Made by a program: the position numbers and the translations under genes. Under the pieces are notes generated by a model. The model had not been told where the DNA came from. It did not search any database and was given only the letters and a program-made list of their open reading frames with translations. DNA of 64,000 bases from an uncultured Opitutia bacterium (GTDB lineage: Bacteria > Verrucomicrobiota > Verrucomicrobiia > Opitutales > Opitutaceae), in contig CAIJZY010000014.1 of the NCBI GenBank assembly GCA_903825285.1, forward strand, positions 1-64,000, in the 5' to 3' direction. Of the stretch, positions 41,127 through 49,707 are shown one piece after another (within the stretch, counting starts at the first letter, position 1; each line of letters begins with the position of its first letter).

Positions 41127-41269
41127 GGGCGGGAGGAGGAAGCGGGAGAGAATGGGAAATCCCGCCGGGAACGAGAAGGATTAAGTTGAAAAATCACCGG
41201 CGGGAGCGGCCGGCGCCGGGGCCAAACCCCGGTTTGTCATTCGCCCAAACCCTCCCTAGCGCTTTGGCC

Positions 41270-42418
41270 ATGCAACGTGTTACCGGCCTGGACGGGGTGC
41301 GGGGGTGCGCCATCCTCTGGGTGCTGCTCTACCACTTTTTCGCGCTGGTGCCGAAGGCGCCGTGGGTGGCGGCGATCCCGCTCGTGGGCCCGCTGGCGGA
41401 TTTTGGCTGGATCGGCGTTAACCTCTTTTTCGCGCTCTCGGGCTATCTCATCATCCCGCTGCTGGCTGCGCAGCGCGACGACCCGAATTATTACCGGCGA
41501 TTCTGGTGCCGCCGCGCCTTCCGCCTGGTGCCGGTCTACCTGCTGTGCCTGATCTCCTATGGCGTGGCGGTGGCGCTGTGGCCCGACGCGAGCCCGGACC
41601 GCCAGCGGCTGCTCGATCCGGCGATCCCGCTGTGGACGTACTGGGCCCTGGTCCAGAACGTGTGGATGTCCGCCCGGAACTACATGGGCGGCGAGTGGCT
41701 GCGGGTGACCTGGTCGCTGGCCGTCGAGGTGCAGTTCTACGCCCTGATCGCCGTCATGGTCCGAATGATGCCGCGGCCGCGGCTGGTGCCGATGCTCGCG
41801 GTCCTGACCGCCGCGGTGGTGCTGTTCCGCTACGCCGTGGTGTTCCTCAACCCGGGCTCGGCCGCGCCGATCGTGCTGCTGCTGCCGTGCCGGCTCGATG
41901 CGTTCCTGCTGGGCGGGCTGGCGGCGCTGCTGCCGGGACCGGTACCGGGCGGGGAAGGGCGGCGGCGCCTGCTGGCGTGGATCGCGCTGGCGGGGTCGGT
42001 GGCCGCCTTCGGCTGGTTTGCGCACGGCGGGTTTGGCGGCGCCACGCGCCTGGTGCTGCCGTTGTATTACCTGATGCTGTCGGTCGGCTGCGCGGCTGTG
42101 CTGGACCTGAGCGTGCGCTCCGCGGCGCCGGTGCGCTGGCTGATGCAGAACGCCGTGATGGTGCGCGCGGGGCAGCTGAGCTATTTTGTTTACCTGTTCC
42201 ATCTCCCCGTGCTGTGGACGGTCTACCAGCTCGGTTCCGGCGGGGCGCCGAGCCTGGCGCAGGGGCGCGGGGTGGGGCTGATGCTGGTCGTGCTGGGAGT
42301 GCTCTATGGACTGGCGGAGCTGTCGTACCGCTGGCTGGAGGCGCCGCTGATCGAGCGGTCGCATGGGTATTTCAGGCGGGTGGGAAGGGTGGAAGGCGCG
42401 CGCGCGGATTCCCGGTGA
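41270..42418 (+). CDS. Acyltransferase 3-family membrane protein (OafA-like)
   Basis: 382 aa. Integral membrane O-acyltransferase, probably modifying a surface polysaccharide or peptidoglycan sugar. N-terminal GLDGVRGCAILWVLLYHFF (about residues 6-24, with the conserved LDG-R motif and active-site His) and WIGVNLFFALSGYLI (about 48-62) are family hallmarks. About ten hydrophobic segments follow. ATG at 41270 (MQRVTGLDGVRG) chosen; an upstream in-frame start at 41186 lacks support. Its last 115 bp overlap the antisense GIY-YIG reading frame. Confidence 0.85.
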   Translation: MQRVTGLDGVRGCAILWVLLYHFFALVPKAPWVAAIPLVGPLADFGWIGVNLFFALSGYLIIPLLAAQRDDPNYYRRFWCRRAFRLVPVYLLCLISYGVAVALWPDASPDRQRLLDPAIPLWTYWALVQNVWMSARNYMGGEWLRVTWSLAVEVQFYALIAVMVRMMPRPRLVPMLAVLTAAVVLFRYAVVFLNPGSAAPIVLLLPCRLDAFLLGGLAALLPGPVPGGEGRRRLLAWIALAGSVAAFGWFAHGGFGGATRLVLPLYYLMLSVGCAAVLDLSVRSAAPVRWLMQNAVMVRAGQLSYFVYLFHLPVLWTVYQLGSGGAPSLAQGRGVGLMLVVLGVLYGLAELSYRWLEAPLIERSHGYFRRVGRVEGARADSR

Positions 42419-42693
42419 GGTTGGCGTGCGTTGCTTGAGGCAATGGGCGAAGGCCAAAGTCGCCTTTTAGAAAACGCGTGGCCTGACCCTGACTTGAGGT
42501 ATCGCTCAAACGCGAAGGCCTGCCGCTGGGAGGAAAACGCCAGGTAGGTTTGCAGGCGCCACGGGCGATGCCTTGCGGTGGACGGAAGCTTGCCGTCGTT
42601 GTGTTCGGTGAGACGCCGGCGAAGATTTTCCGAGAAGCCGATGTAGCGAACGGCCGGCCAGGAAGTGCTTTCGATCAAGTAGACGTGGTACAC
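42304..42693 (-). CDS. GIY-YIG nuclease-domain protein
   Basis: 129 aa from a GTG at 42693. Small GIY-YIG protein of the YhbQ/UvrC-N-like group: VYLI (about residues 4-7), YIGFSENLRRRLTEHN (about 18-33, with the catalytic Arg) and AFAFERYLKSGSG (about 61-73, with the metal-binding Glu). The expected end of such proteins is soon after SGSGHAFSKRRL, but here the frame runs on about 45 residues antisense to the acyltransferase 3' end, so a stop codon was probably lost or the acyltransferase was placed next to it by rearrangement. Substrate unknown. Confidence 0.65.
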   Translation of the reverse strand: MYHVYLIESTSWPAVRYIGFSENLRRRLTEHNDGKLPSTARHRPWRLQTYLAFSSQRQAFAFERYLKSGSGHAFSKRRLWPSPIASSNARQPHRESARAPSTLPTRLKYPCDRSISGASSQRYDSSASP

Positions 42694-43100
42694 GTTTCGA
42701 ATCGCGCAGCCGCCAAGATTTGGGGCTGCTGGTGTGGGGCATGTATTATCAACATCAATGGCCAGTGGCGTGCAGCGGGGTGGGGGCGGGATCAGTGCAA
42801 GTGATGGGGAGCGGAGGAAATCTAGGGTAGTAGAAATCATGCGACGCGCTCGAAGGTCGCTTCTGATTCCTGTTGGCATCCTTCGCTGCGGCGTCTGTGG
42901 CTTCGACTGGACGCCCAGTAAACGGTGGATGGCCGTGCCATCCGAAGCTTGGAGAGCGAGATGAGCGGGCTGGATCCAAAGCGGAAGGCCCTCCTTCGCC
43001 AAGGCTTCGGAGGGCATCCTTCGCTGCAACGATGCCATGCCCGCGACGATCCCAGTATGCCGTGGATGGCCGTGCCATCCGAAGCTCGCAGAGCCAAGGA
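42694..43100. repeat. Repeat-rich intergenic region with GGATGGC hairpins
   Basis: No gene seen in about 400 bp. Two direct copies of a 25-bp sequence (42925-42949 and 43062-43086) contain a perfect hairpin GGATGGC-CGT-GCCATCC, and each is preceded by GGCATCCTTCGCTGC (42875-42889 and 43013-43027). The unit is therefore a duplication of about 137 bp with diverged middle. It lies between the GIY-YIG gene and tRNA-Ser. Confidence 0.75.
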
Positions 43101-43190
43101 TGGCGGAGAGGGAGGGATTCGAACCCCCGGTAACCTTTCGGCTACACGCGCTTTCCAAGCGCGCGCATTAGACCACTCTGCCACCTCTCC
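43101..43190 (-). tRNA. tRNA-Ser (GGA anticodon)
   Basis: 90-nt class II tRNA read on the minus strand: acceptor GGAGAGG pairs with CCTCTCC, an encoded CCA end lies at 43101-43103, the anticodon loop CTTGGAAAG carries GGA (reads UCC/UCU), the long variable arm is built on CCGAAAGG, and the T loop GGTTCGAATCC is canonical. Confidence 0.95.
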
Positions 43191-43405
43191 GGGGGCGCAT
43201 TACGGCCGGCCTGACGGGACCCGACCGACGAGCGAAGGGTGAGAACAAAGGGAGATCAGCCGGGGGTGGTCAACGGAAAATCCTCGCCCTGTTTCCGCTC
43301 TGAAACGGCCTGAAAGAAACATTTTTCAAAAGCATCTTGCGCGACCCGGAGCGCACCTCAACCCTGTGCCGGATTTTTGATCTCACCGACCCGTACCGCG
43401 CAACC
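43191..43405. other. Leader region of the nuo operon
   Basis: 215 bp between the tRNA 5' end and nuoB. No nuoA or other gene fits here. It presumably holds the divergent tRNA promoter and the nuo promoter, but no clear elements were recognised. Confidence 0.5.
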
Positions 43406-43915
43406 ATGGTCACGCCCAACACCGAACTGGCTTACAACGGCAAGATTGAGGGCGAAGTCGTCGTTTCCCAACTCGACGCGGTGATCAACTGGATCCGCAC
43501 CAACTCGATGTGGCCCATGCCCATGGGCCTCGCCTGCTGCGCCATCGAGCTCATGGGCTCCGCCTCCTCCCGCTTCGACATCGCCCGCTTCGGCGCCGAG
43601 GTCATGCGCTTCTCCCCGCGCCAGTCCGACTGCATGATCGTCGCCGGCACCGTCACCTACAAGATGGCCTCCGCCGTCCGCCGCATCTACGACCAGATGG
43701 CCGAGCCGAAATGGGTCATCGCCATGGGCGCCTGCGCCAGCTCGGGCGGCATGTACCGGAGCTACGCGACCCTGCAGGGCGTGGACCGGATCCTGCCCGT
43801 GGACGTCTACGTGAGCGGCTGTCCCCCGCGCCCCGAAGCGCTGCTCGACGCGCTCATCAAGCTCCAGGGCAAGGTCCGGCGCGAACGCTCGGCCACCCAG
43901 CTCCTCCGCTCCTGA
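43406..43915 (+). CDS. nuoB: NADH-quinone oxidoreductase subunit B
   Basis: 169 aa. Carries iron-sulfur cluster N2, the last electron carrier before quinone in complex I. Ligand cysteines: the tandem pair in [11 protein letters not shown] (about residues 38-48), GACASSGGM (about 110-118) and [10 protein letters not shown] (about 139-148). ATG at 43406 ([18 protein letters not shown]) chosen over an upstream in-frame start. First gene of the nuo cluster here; the usual first gene, nuoA, is not next to it. Confidence 0.95.
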   Translation: MVTPNTELAYNGKIEGEVVVSQLDAVINWIRTNSMWPMPMGLACCAIELMGSASSRFDIARFGAEVMRFSPRQSDCMIVAGTVTYKMASAVRRIYDQMAEPKWVIAMGACASSGGMYRSYATLQGVDRILPVDVYVSGCPPRPEALLDALIKLQGKVRRERSATQLLRS

Positions 43916-43930
43916 CCCGGCCGCCCGCGC

Positions 43931-44551
43931 ATGTCCGCCTCCCTCCTTACCGCCCTCCAGGAAAAATTTCCCCAGGCCCGGCCGCGTCCCAGCCTTGACC
44001 ATGCGGCGGTAAACGTCCCGGCGGACACGATTCTCGCCGTCCTCCAGGAGCTGCGCGACGCGCATGGCTACGATTTCCTCGTGGACCTCACGGCCATCGA
44101 CTGGGCCGAGGGCGCGACGCCCCGCTTCACGGTCGTCTACCACCTCCGCTCCACCACCCACCACGGCTACGTGCGGGTGGCGGCGGACTGCCCGAATGCC
44201 GCCGAACCTGCCATGCCCAGCGCCTGCGGACTCTGGGCGGGGGCCAACTGGCACGAGCGCGAGACCTACGACATGTTCGGCATCGCCTTCACGGGTCACC
44301 CGGACCTCCGCCGCATCCTGATGTGGGACGGCTACCCGTATTTTCCCCTGCGCAAGGAGTTCCCGCTGGCCGGCATCGAGACGCCGCTGCCGGACGCCGA
44401 GATCGGCGCCGAGACGGGTGCCGCGGCCATCCCGGCCCCGATGGCCGGCGGGCCGTTCGTCGCCGCGCCGGGCGAGATCAACCTGACCGAGGCCGAGCCG
44501 CGCGCGAAGGACGAGAGCTGGAACGAGGCCCGCGCCAAGCCGACCCCCTGA
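43931..44551 (+). CDS. nuoC: NADH-quinone oxidoreductase subunit C
   Basis: 206 aa. 30-kDa peripheral-arm subunit that packs against NuoD. Signature ERETYDMFGIAFTGHPDLRRILMWDGYPYFPLRKEFPL (about residues 111-148) is the family hallmark. A further 50 or so Ala/Glu/Pro-rich residues after the hallmark form a tail. Not fused to nuoD, unlike in E. coli. 15 bp after nuoB, 9 bp before nuoD. Confidence 0.95.
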   Translation: MSASLLTALQEKFPQARPRPSLDHAAVNVPADTILAVLQELRDAHGYDFLVDLTAIDWAEGATPRFTVVYHLRSTTHHGYVRVAADCPNAAEPAMPSACGLWAGANWHERETYDMFGIAFTGHPDLRRILMWDGYPYFPLRKEFPLAGIETPLPDAEIGAETGAAAIPAPMAGGPFVAAPGEINLTEAEPRAKDESWNEARAKPTP

Positions 44552-44560
44552 CGCCCGACC

Positions 44561-45787
44561 ATGGCCACCGAATTTTCCTTCCCTGATCCCGCCGCCAAGG
44601 CCGCCATCGCCGAGTACGAGAGCGAGAAGCTCTCCCTCTCGATGGGCCCGTCGCACCCGTCCACGCACGGCGTGCTCCGCCTGCAGCTCGAGCTCGACGG
44701 CGAGGTCGTGACCAAGTGCGAGCCGATCATCGGCTACCTGCACCGCGGCGACGAGAAGATCGCGGAGAACATGACCTACAACCAGTTCGTGCCCTACACG
44801 GACCGGCTGGATTACATCGCCCCGCTCGCGAACAACATGGCCTACGCCATCGCGGTCGAGAAGCTGGCGAAGCTGGAGGTGCCGGCGCGCTGCCAGGCCA
44901 TCCGTGTGCTCACGGCCGAGATGGCGCGCCTCTCCTCGCACCTCCTCGGGCTCGGGGCCTTCGGCATCGATACCGGCGCGTGGACTGTGTTCATGTACAC
45001 GTTCAACGAGCGCGAAAAACTCTACCGCCTGTTCGAGGAGCTGACCGGCGCGCGCTTCACCACCAGCTACAGCCGCATCGGCGGCCTGGCCCGCGACGTG
45101 CCCGAGGGCTGGACCGGTCGCGTGAGCGCGTTCTGCGACCAGTTCCTCCCGATCCTCGAGGAGATCCTGGCGCTGCTCACCCGGAACAAGATCTTCATGG
45201 ACCGCACGGTCGGCATCGGCGTCATCTCGAAGGAGGACGCGATCGCCTACGGCCTCACCGGCCCAAACCTGCGCGGCTCCGGCCTCGGGCTCGACCTGCG
45301 CAAGGACTGCCCGTACTCGGGCTACCAGCAGTACGAGTTCGACGTGCCCGTGGGCACGACCGGCGACAGCTACGACCGCTATCTCGTTCGCGGCGAGGAG
45401 ATGCGCCAGTCGGTGCGCATCATCCACCAGGTCATCGCCACGTTCCCCGGCGGCCCGTGGTACGCGACCGAGGCCCGGAAGATCTTCGCGCCGCCGAAGG
45501 ACAAGATCCTGACCTCGATGGAGGAGCTGATCCAGAACTTCATGCTCGTGACCGAGGGCCCGCAGATGCCGGCTGGCGAGGTCTACTTCGAGGCGGAGAA
45601 CCCGAAGGGCGTGCTCGGCTTCTACGTGGTCAGCAAGGGCGGCGGCGTGCCGTGGCGGCTGAAGATCCGCGCCCCGTCGTTCTGCAACCTCTCCATTCTC
45701 CCCAAGCTCTGCGTCGGCACCATGGTGTCCGACGTGGTCGCCATCCTCGGCTCCCTCGACTTCGTCATGGGCGAGTGCGACCGATGA
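44561..45787 (+). CDS. nuoD: NADH-quinone oxidoreductase subunit D
   Basis: 408 aa. 49-kDa subunit that forms the quinone-binding cavity with NuoB. Hallmarks: LSMGPSHPSTHGVLRLQLELDGE (about residues 26-48, including the quinone-site His in the HPSTHG loop), GYLHRGDEKIAE (about 60-71) and the C-terminal LGSLDFVMGECDR, where the Asp-Arg end is universally conserved. A word inverted repeat starts 5 bp after the stop. Confidence 0.95.
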   Translation: MATEFSFPDPAAKAAIAEYESEKLSLSMGPSHPSTHGVLRLQLELDGEVVTKCEPIIGYLHRGDEKIAENMTYNQFVPYTDRLDYIAPLANNMAYAIAVEKLAKLEVPARCQAIRVLTAEMARLSSHLLGLGAFGIDTGAWTVFMYTFNEREKLYRLFEELTGARFTTSYSRIGGLARDVPEGWTGRVSAFCDQFLPILEEILALLTRNKIFMDRTVGIGVISKEDAIAYGLTGPNLRGSGLGLDLRKDCPYSGYQQYEFDVPVGTTGDSYDRYLVRGEEMRQSVRIIHQVIATFPGGPWYATEARKIFAPPKDKILTSMEELIQNFMLVTEGPQMPAGEVYFEAENPKGVLGFYVVSKGGGVPWRLKIRAPSFCNLSILPKLCVGTMVSDVVAILGSLDFVMGECDR

Positions 45788-45792
45788 ATACC

Positions 45793-45902
45793 GTAGTGAG
45801 CATCGAGTAGCGCGTAGCGAGCATGACCAACCATCCCATCCCTCCCATCCGCGCGAAACGCTCCAGCCTCCTACTCGCTACCCGCTACCCACTACTCGCT
45901 AC
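45793..45902. repeat. Word inverted repeat, GTAGCGA type, between nuoD and nuoE
   Basis: Arms 45793-45824 and 45871-45902. The right arm reads, on the reverse strand, GTAGCGA-GTAGTGG-GTAGCGG-GTAGCGA-GTAG; the left arm is similar with CATC insertions. It ends 9 bp before the nuoE ATG. Confidence 0.9.
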
Positions 45903-45911
45903 TTCCGAGCA

Positions 45912-46415
45912 ATGAATCTCCAGCCCGCCACCCTCCAGCGCATCGACGAGGTGATCACGCATTACCCCGAGAAGCGGAGCGCCACGCTGCCGCTGCTGCA
46001 CCTGATCCAGGAGGACGTCGGCCACCTGCCCGCGGACACCGAGACCTGGGTGGCGGAGAAGCTCGGGCTCCAGCCGATCAACGTCTACGAGGTGGTCACA
46101 TTCTACCCGATGTTCCGGCGCCAGCCGATCGGCCGCCGCCACATCAAGGTCTGCCGCACGCTGTCCTGCGCGCTGCTGGGCGGCTACAAGACCTGCGAGA
46201 CCTTCGAGCAGGAGTTCAACACCAAGGCCGGCCACACCTCCCCCGACGGCGAGGTCACGGTCGAGTTCGTCGAGTGCCTCGCCAGCTGCGGCACCGCGCC
46301 GGTCGTGCTGATCGACGACGACCTCCACGAGAAGGTCGACTGCGCCAAGGCCAAGCAGCTGAGCGCCCAGATCAAGGCCGAGGCCGCCCAGAAGAAAGTA
46401 GCGCGTAGCGGGTAG
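45912..46415 (+). CDS. nuoE: NADH-quinone oxidoreductase subunit E
   Basis: 167 aa. 24-kDa thioredoxin-fold subunit holding the [2Fe-2S] cluster N1a. Ligands: KVCRTLSCALLGG (about residues 78-90; Cys pair five residues apart) and VECLASCGTAPV (about 118-129). The N-terminal EVITHYPEKRSATLPLLHLIQEDVGHL is typical. The last five residues (VARSG) and the stop codon are encoded by the left arm of the following word repeat, so the native C-terminus was probably altered. Confidence 0.95.
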   Translation: MNLQPATLQRIDEVITHYPEKRSATLPLLHLIQEDVGHLPADTETWVAEKLGLQPINVYEVVTFYPMFRRQPIGRRHIKVCRTLSCALLGGYKTCETFEQEFNTKAGHTSPDGEVTVEFVECLASCGTAPVVLIDDDLHEKVDCAKAKQLSAQIKAEAAQKKVARSG

Positions 46416-46526
46416 GGCGTAGCGAGCATCCACTCCAGCCATCCACCTCACCACGAATTTCACCCGCCGCCCTTACCGCTCCGAGCTGATTTAGCCACTC
46501 GCTACCCGCTACTCACTACTCGCTAC
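46398..46526. repeat. Word inverted repeat, GTAGCGA type, between nuoE and nuoF
   Basis: Arms 46398-46429 and 46497-46526, 67-base loop. Left arm words GTAGCGC-GTAGCGG-GTAGGGC-GTAGCGA. The left arm overlaps the nuoE 3' end and supplies its stop codon. Confidence 0.9.
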
Positions 46527-46539
46527 AGCTCCCTCCGCC

Positions 46540-47901
46540 ATGTCCGCCCCCGCCCAAACCCGCATCATCTTCCAGCACATCGACGAGCCGGGGTACACCA
46601 ACGACCTCGCGTGCTACGTGCGGCATGGCGGCTACGAGGTCCTGAAGTCGGCGGTCAGGCGCAAGCCCGAGGAGCTCATCGACGAGGTCAAGAAGTCCGG
46701 CCTCCGCGGCCGCGGCGGCGCGGGCTTCCCCTGCGGCGTGAAGTGGGGCCTCGTGGACCGCAAGAGCGGCAAGCCGATCTACCTCATCGTCAATGCCGAC
46801 GAGTCCGAGCCCGGCACGTTCAAGGACCGCTACATCATCCACCAGGACCCGCACCAGCTGATCGAGGGCACGATGATCTCGTGCTTCGCGAACAACGTGA
46901 AGCAGGCCTACATCTACATCCGCGGCGAGATGCCCCACGGCGCGCGGATCCTGGAGAAGGCGATTGCCGAGGCCCGCGCCGCCGGCTTCGTCGGCCCGAA
47001 CATCCTCGGTACCGGCTACAGCTGCGAGCTCTTCGTCCACCGCGGCGCCGGCGCCTACATCTGCGGCGAGGAGACCGGCCTGATCGAGTCGCTCGAGGGC
47101 AAGCGCGCCAACCCGCGCATCAAGCCCCCGTACTTTCCCGCCGTCCTCGGGCTCTACCAGTGCCCGACGATCGTGAACAACGTCGAGACGCTCTGCCACG
47201 TGAAGTACATCGCGCAGCATGGCGGCGCCGCCTTCAGCCAGATCGGCACGCCGGGCAACACCGGCACGCGCATCTTCTGCGTCTCCGGCCTGGTGCAGCG
47301 CCCGGGCTACTACGAGTTCCCCGCCGGCAAGATCACGCTGGGCCAGCTGCTCTACGACGTCTGCGGCGGCCCGCTGCCCGGACGGACGTTCAAGGCCGTC
47401 ATCCCCGGCGGATCCTCGGCCAAGATCCTCCGCTTCGGCGAGCGCTTCAAGGGCAAGCGCAAGGTCGGGGCCGAGCTGGTGGACTACGACTGGGGCGTCG
47501 AGGACGTGCCCATGGACTTCGACTCGCTCGGCATGATCGGCACGATGGGCGGCTCCGGCGGCGTCATCGTGATGGACGACTCGGTCAACATGGTCGAGGC
47601 CCTCGCCAACATCAACGCGTTCTACGCCCACGAGAGCTGCGGCCAGTGCACGCCCTGCCGCGAGGGCTCGCTGTGGATGAAGCGCATCACGACCCGCATG
47701 GTCCACGGCACCGCGCGGGCGGAGGATGCGGCCCTGCTCCAGGGCGTGGCCGACCAGATCCCCGGCCGCACCATCTGCGCCTTCGGCGAGGCCTGCTCGT
47801 GGCCCACGCAGAGCTTCATGGCGAAGTTCGGCGACGAGTTCCGGGCCTATCCCGAGACCAAGAAGACCCCGAAGCCCGCGGAAGCCGCACCCCTCATCTG
47901 A
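46540..47901 (+). CDS. nuoF: NADH-quinone oxidoreductase subunit F
   Basis: 453 aa. 51-kDa subunit that binds NADH and FMN and carries cluster N3. NADH site GLRGRGGAGFPCGVKWG (about residues 54-70), FMN region YLIVNADESEPGTFKDR (about 82-98) and GAGAYICGEETGLIESLEG, and the [4Fe-4S] ligands ESCGQCTPCREG (about 366-377) with the fourth Cys in GRTICAFGEACSWP. Standard length. Confidence 0.96.
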   Translation: MSAPAQTRIIFQHIDEPGYTNDLACYVRHGGYEVLKSAVRRKPEELIDEVKKSGLRGRGGAGFPCGVKWGLVDRKSGKPIYLIVNADESEPGTFKDRYIIHQDPHQLIEGTMISCFANNVKQAYIYIRGEMPHGARILEKAIAEARAAGFVGPNILGTGYSCELFVHRGAGAYICGEETGLIESLEGKRANPRIKPPYFPAVLGLYQCPTIVNNVETLCHVKYIAQHGGAAFSQIGTPGNTGTRIFCVSGLVQRPGYYEFPAGKITLGQLLYDVCGGPLPGRTFKAVIPGGSSAKILRFGERFKGKRKVGAELVDYDWGVEDVPMDFDSLGMIGTMGGSGGVIVMDDSVNMVEALANINAFYAHESCGQCTPCREGSLWMKRITTRMVHGTARAEDAALLQGVADQIPGRTICAFGEACSWPTQSFMAKFGDEFRAYPETKKTPKPAEAAPLI

Positions 47902-47911
47902 TTTTTTTGCC

Positions 47912-47992
47912 ACCACGAAAATCACGAAACACACGAAAACCCGCACCCACCGATCCCTCCTCTGCTTTCGTGTATTTAGTGTGTTTCGTGGT
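47912..47992. repeat. Word inverted repeat, CACGAAA type, between nuoF and nuoG
   Basis: Arms 47912-47939 and 47966-47992. Left arm words CACGAAAAT-CACGAAACA-CACGAAAA (9 bp each). T and A runs just outside the arms (47902-47908 and 47994-48000) also pair. It ends 18 bp before the nuoG ATG. Confidence 0.9.
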
Positions 47993-48010
47993 TAAAAAAA
48001 CTCTCCTGCA

Positions 48011-49696
48011 ATGATCCAGCCAGCCAAACCCGACCTCGTCACCGTCAACATTGACGGCCAGGAGATCGCCGTGCCGAAGGGCACGAACGTGATCGAGGCC
48101 GCGCGCCTCGTGAACGTCGACGTGCCGCACTACTGCTACCACCCGAAGCTGTCGGTGGCGGGCAACTGCCGCATGTGCCTGATCGAGATGGGACTCCCGG
48201 CGGTGGACCCGGCGACCAAGGCCCCGGTCATGGACCCGGCCACCGGCAAGCAGAAGATCAACTGGATCCCGCGCCCCCAGATCGGCTGCGGCACCAACGT
48301 CTCGCCCGGCCTGCACATCCGCACGACTTCCCCGATGGTGAAGGAGGCCCGCGAGGGCGTGATGGAGTTCCTCCTCGTCAACCACCCGCTCGACTGCCCG
48401 ATCTGCGACCAGGCCGGCGAGTGCAAGCTGCAGGAGCAGGCCACCGCCTACGGCCGCGGCTACTCGCGCTACATCGAGGAGAAGAACGTCAAGCCGAAGC
48501 GCACCCAGCTCGGCCCGCGCGTCACGCTCGACGACGAGCGCTGCGTCCTCTGCTCGCGCTGCATCCGCTTCTCGCGCGAGGTCGCCAAGGACGACGTCCT
48601 GGGCTTCATCGACCGCGGCAGCCACTCGACGCTCACCTGCTTCCCGGGCCGGCAGCTGGAGAACAACTACTCGCTCAACACCGTGGACATCTGCCCGGTG
48701 GGCGCGCTCACGAGCACCGACTTCCGCTTCAAGATGCGGGTCTGGTTCCTCAAGCAGACCAACTCCCTCGACCCCGAGTCCAGCGCCGGCGCCAACACCA
48801 CCGTCTGGTCCCGCGAGGGCGTCATCTACCGGATCACGCCGCGGCGCAACGACGAGGTGAACGACACCTGGATGGCCGACAGCGGCCGCGTGCTCTACAA
48901 GCAGGTGCGGACCGACACGCGCCTCACCGCCGCCAAGGTCCGCGGCGCCAGCGCCACCCTCGCCGCCGCCGTCTCCGCCGCGGCCGAGCTGCTGCGCGCC
49001 GGCGGCGTCGCGATCGTCGGCTCCGGCCGCAGCACCGTCGAGGAGCAGTTCCTCACGCGCCAGCTGGCCGCCGCGCTCGGCGGCGTTTCCATCAATCTCG
49101 TCAGCCGGGTGGGGGCGGGCGACGGCCTGCTCGTCTCGGCCGACCGCAACCCGAATGTCCGCGGCGCGCTGGTCACCGGCCTCGTCTCCGCCCTGCCGTC
49201 CGCGCAGCTGGCCGGCCTCGGCGCCGAGATCGACGCCGGCCGCGTGCGCACCGTGCTCGCCATCGGCGAGGACCTCGCCGCGGCCGGGCTGACCGCCGCG
49301 CAGCTCGCGAAGGTGTCCGTGGTCTGCCTCGGCACGCACGCGAACCCGACCAGCGCCGCGGCCCAGGTGCTGATCCCGACGCTCACCGTCTTCGAGAAGT
49401 CCGGCACCTTTGTGAACCAGCAGTTCCGCCTGCAGAAGTTTGCCGCGGCCGTGCCCGGCCCGGCCGGCACCACCGACGACCTGGCGGTCCTCGGCCAGCT
49501 GGTCGCCGCGCTCGGCGGCCCGGCGGCGGCCGACCTCGCCGGCGTGTGGACGCGGCTCGCGGCGGCGGTGCCCGCGCTGGCCACCGTGACGTTCGCCAAC
49601 CTGCCCGAGACCGGGCTCCTGCTCGACCCGACGCCGTACGCGGCGCTCCCGTTTGTCGAGGGCGCGGGCCTGCACCATTCCCCCGCGAAAGCCTGA
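48011..49696 (+). CDS. nuoG: NADH-quinone oxidoreductase subunit G
   Basis: 561 aa. 75-kDa subunit that carries several Fe-S clusters of the peripheral arm. [2Fe-2S] ligands in VPHYCYHPKLSVAGNCRMC (about residues 38-56), the His-containing N5-type region, CPICDQAGECKLQ (about 129-141) and CVLCSRCIRFSREV (about 178-191). The molybdopterin-oxidoreductase-like part after residue 220 is short and Ala-rich, so the subunit is much smaller than the roughly 900-aa E. coli form; short NuoG forms are common. Eleven bp separate its stop from the nuoH start. Confidence 0.93.
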   Translation: MIQPAKPDLVTVNIDGQEIAVPKGTNVIEAARLVNVDVPHYCYHPKLSVAGNCRMCLIEMGLPAVDPATKAPVMDPATGKQKINWIPRPQIGCGTNVSPGLHIRTTSPMVKEAREGVMEFLLVNHPLDCPICDQAGECKLQEQATAYGRGYSRYIEEKNVKPKRTQLGPRVTLDDERCVLCSRCIRFSREVAKDDVLGFIDRGSHSTLTCFPGRQLENNYSLNTVDICPVGALTSTDFRFKMRVWFLKQTNSLDPESSAGANTTVWSREGVIYRITPRRNDEVNDTWMADSGRVLYKQVRTDTRLTAAKVRGASATLAAAVSAAAELLRAGGVAIVGSGRSTVEEQFLTRQLAAALGGVSINLVSRVGAGDGLLVSADRNPNVRGALVTGLVSALPSAQLAGLGAEIDAGRVRTVLAIGEDLAAAGLTAAQLAKVSVVCLGTHANPTSAAAQVLIPTLTVFEKSGTFVNQQFRLQKFAAAVPGPAGTTDDLAVLGQLVAALGGPAAADLAGVWTRLAAAVPALATVTFANLPETGLLLDPTPYAALPFVEGAGLHHSPAKA

Positions 49697-49707
49697 CGCC
49701 CTTTCCG

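Noticed and set aside
42506-42742. A 78-codon minus-strand frame overlapping the GIY-YIG gene
   Set aside because: Out-of-frame shadow; the GIY-YIG motifs are in the other frame.
42875-43086. Possible CRISPR array (direct repeats near the tRNA)
   Set aside because: Only two copies, palindromic, with a long diverged spacer and no cas genes; better explained as a short duplication of a hairpin element.
43337-43405. N-terminal extension of NuoB from the upstream start
   Set aside because: NuoB homologues begin near the chosen ATG at 43406, and the extension has no similarity to the family.
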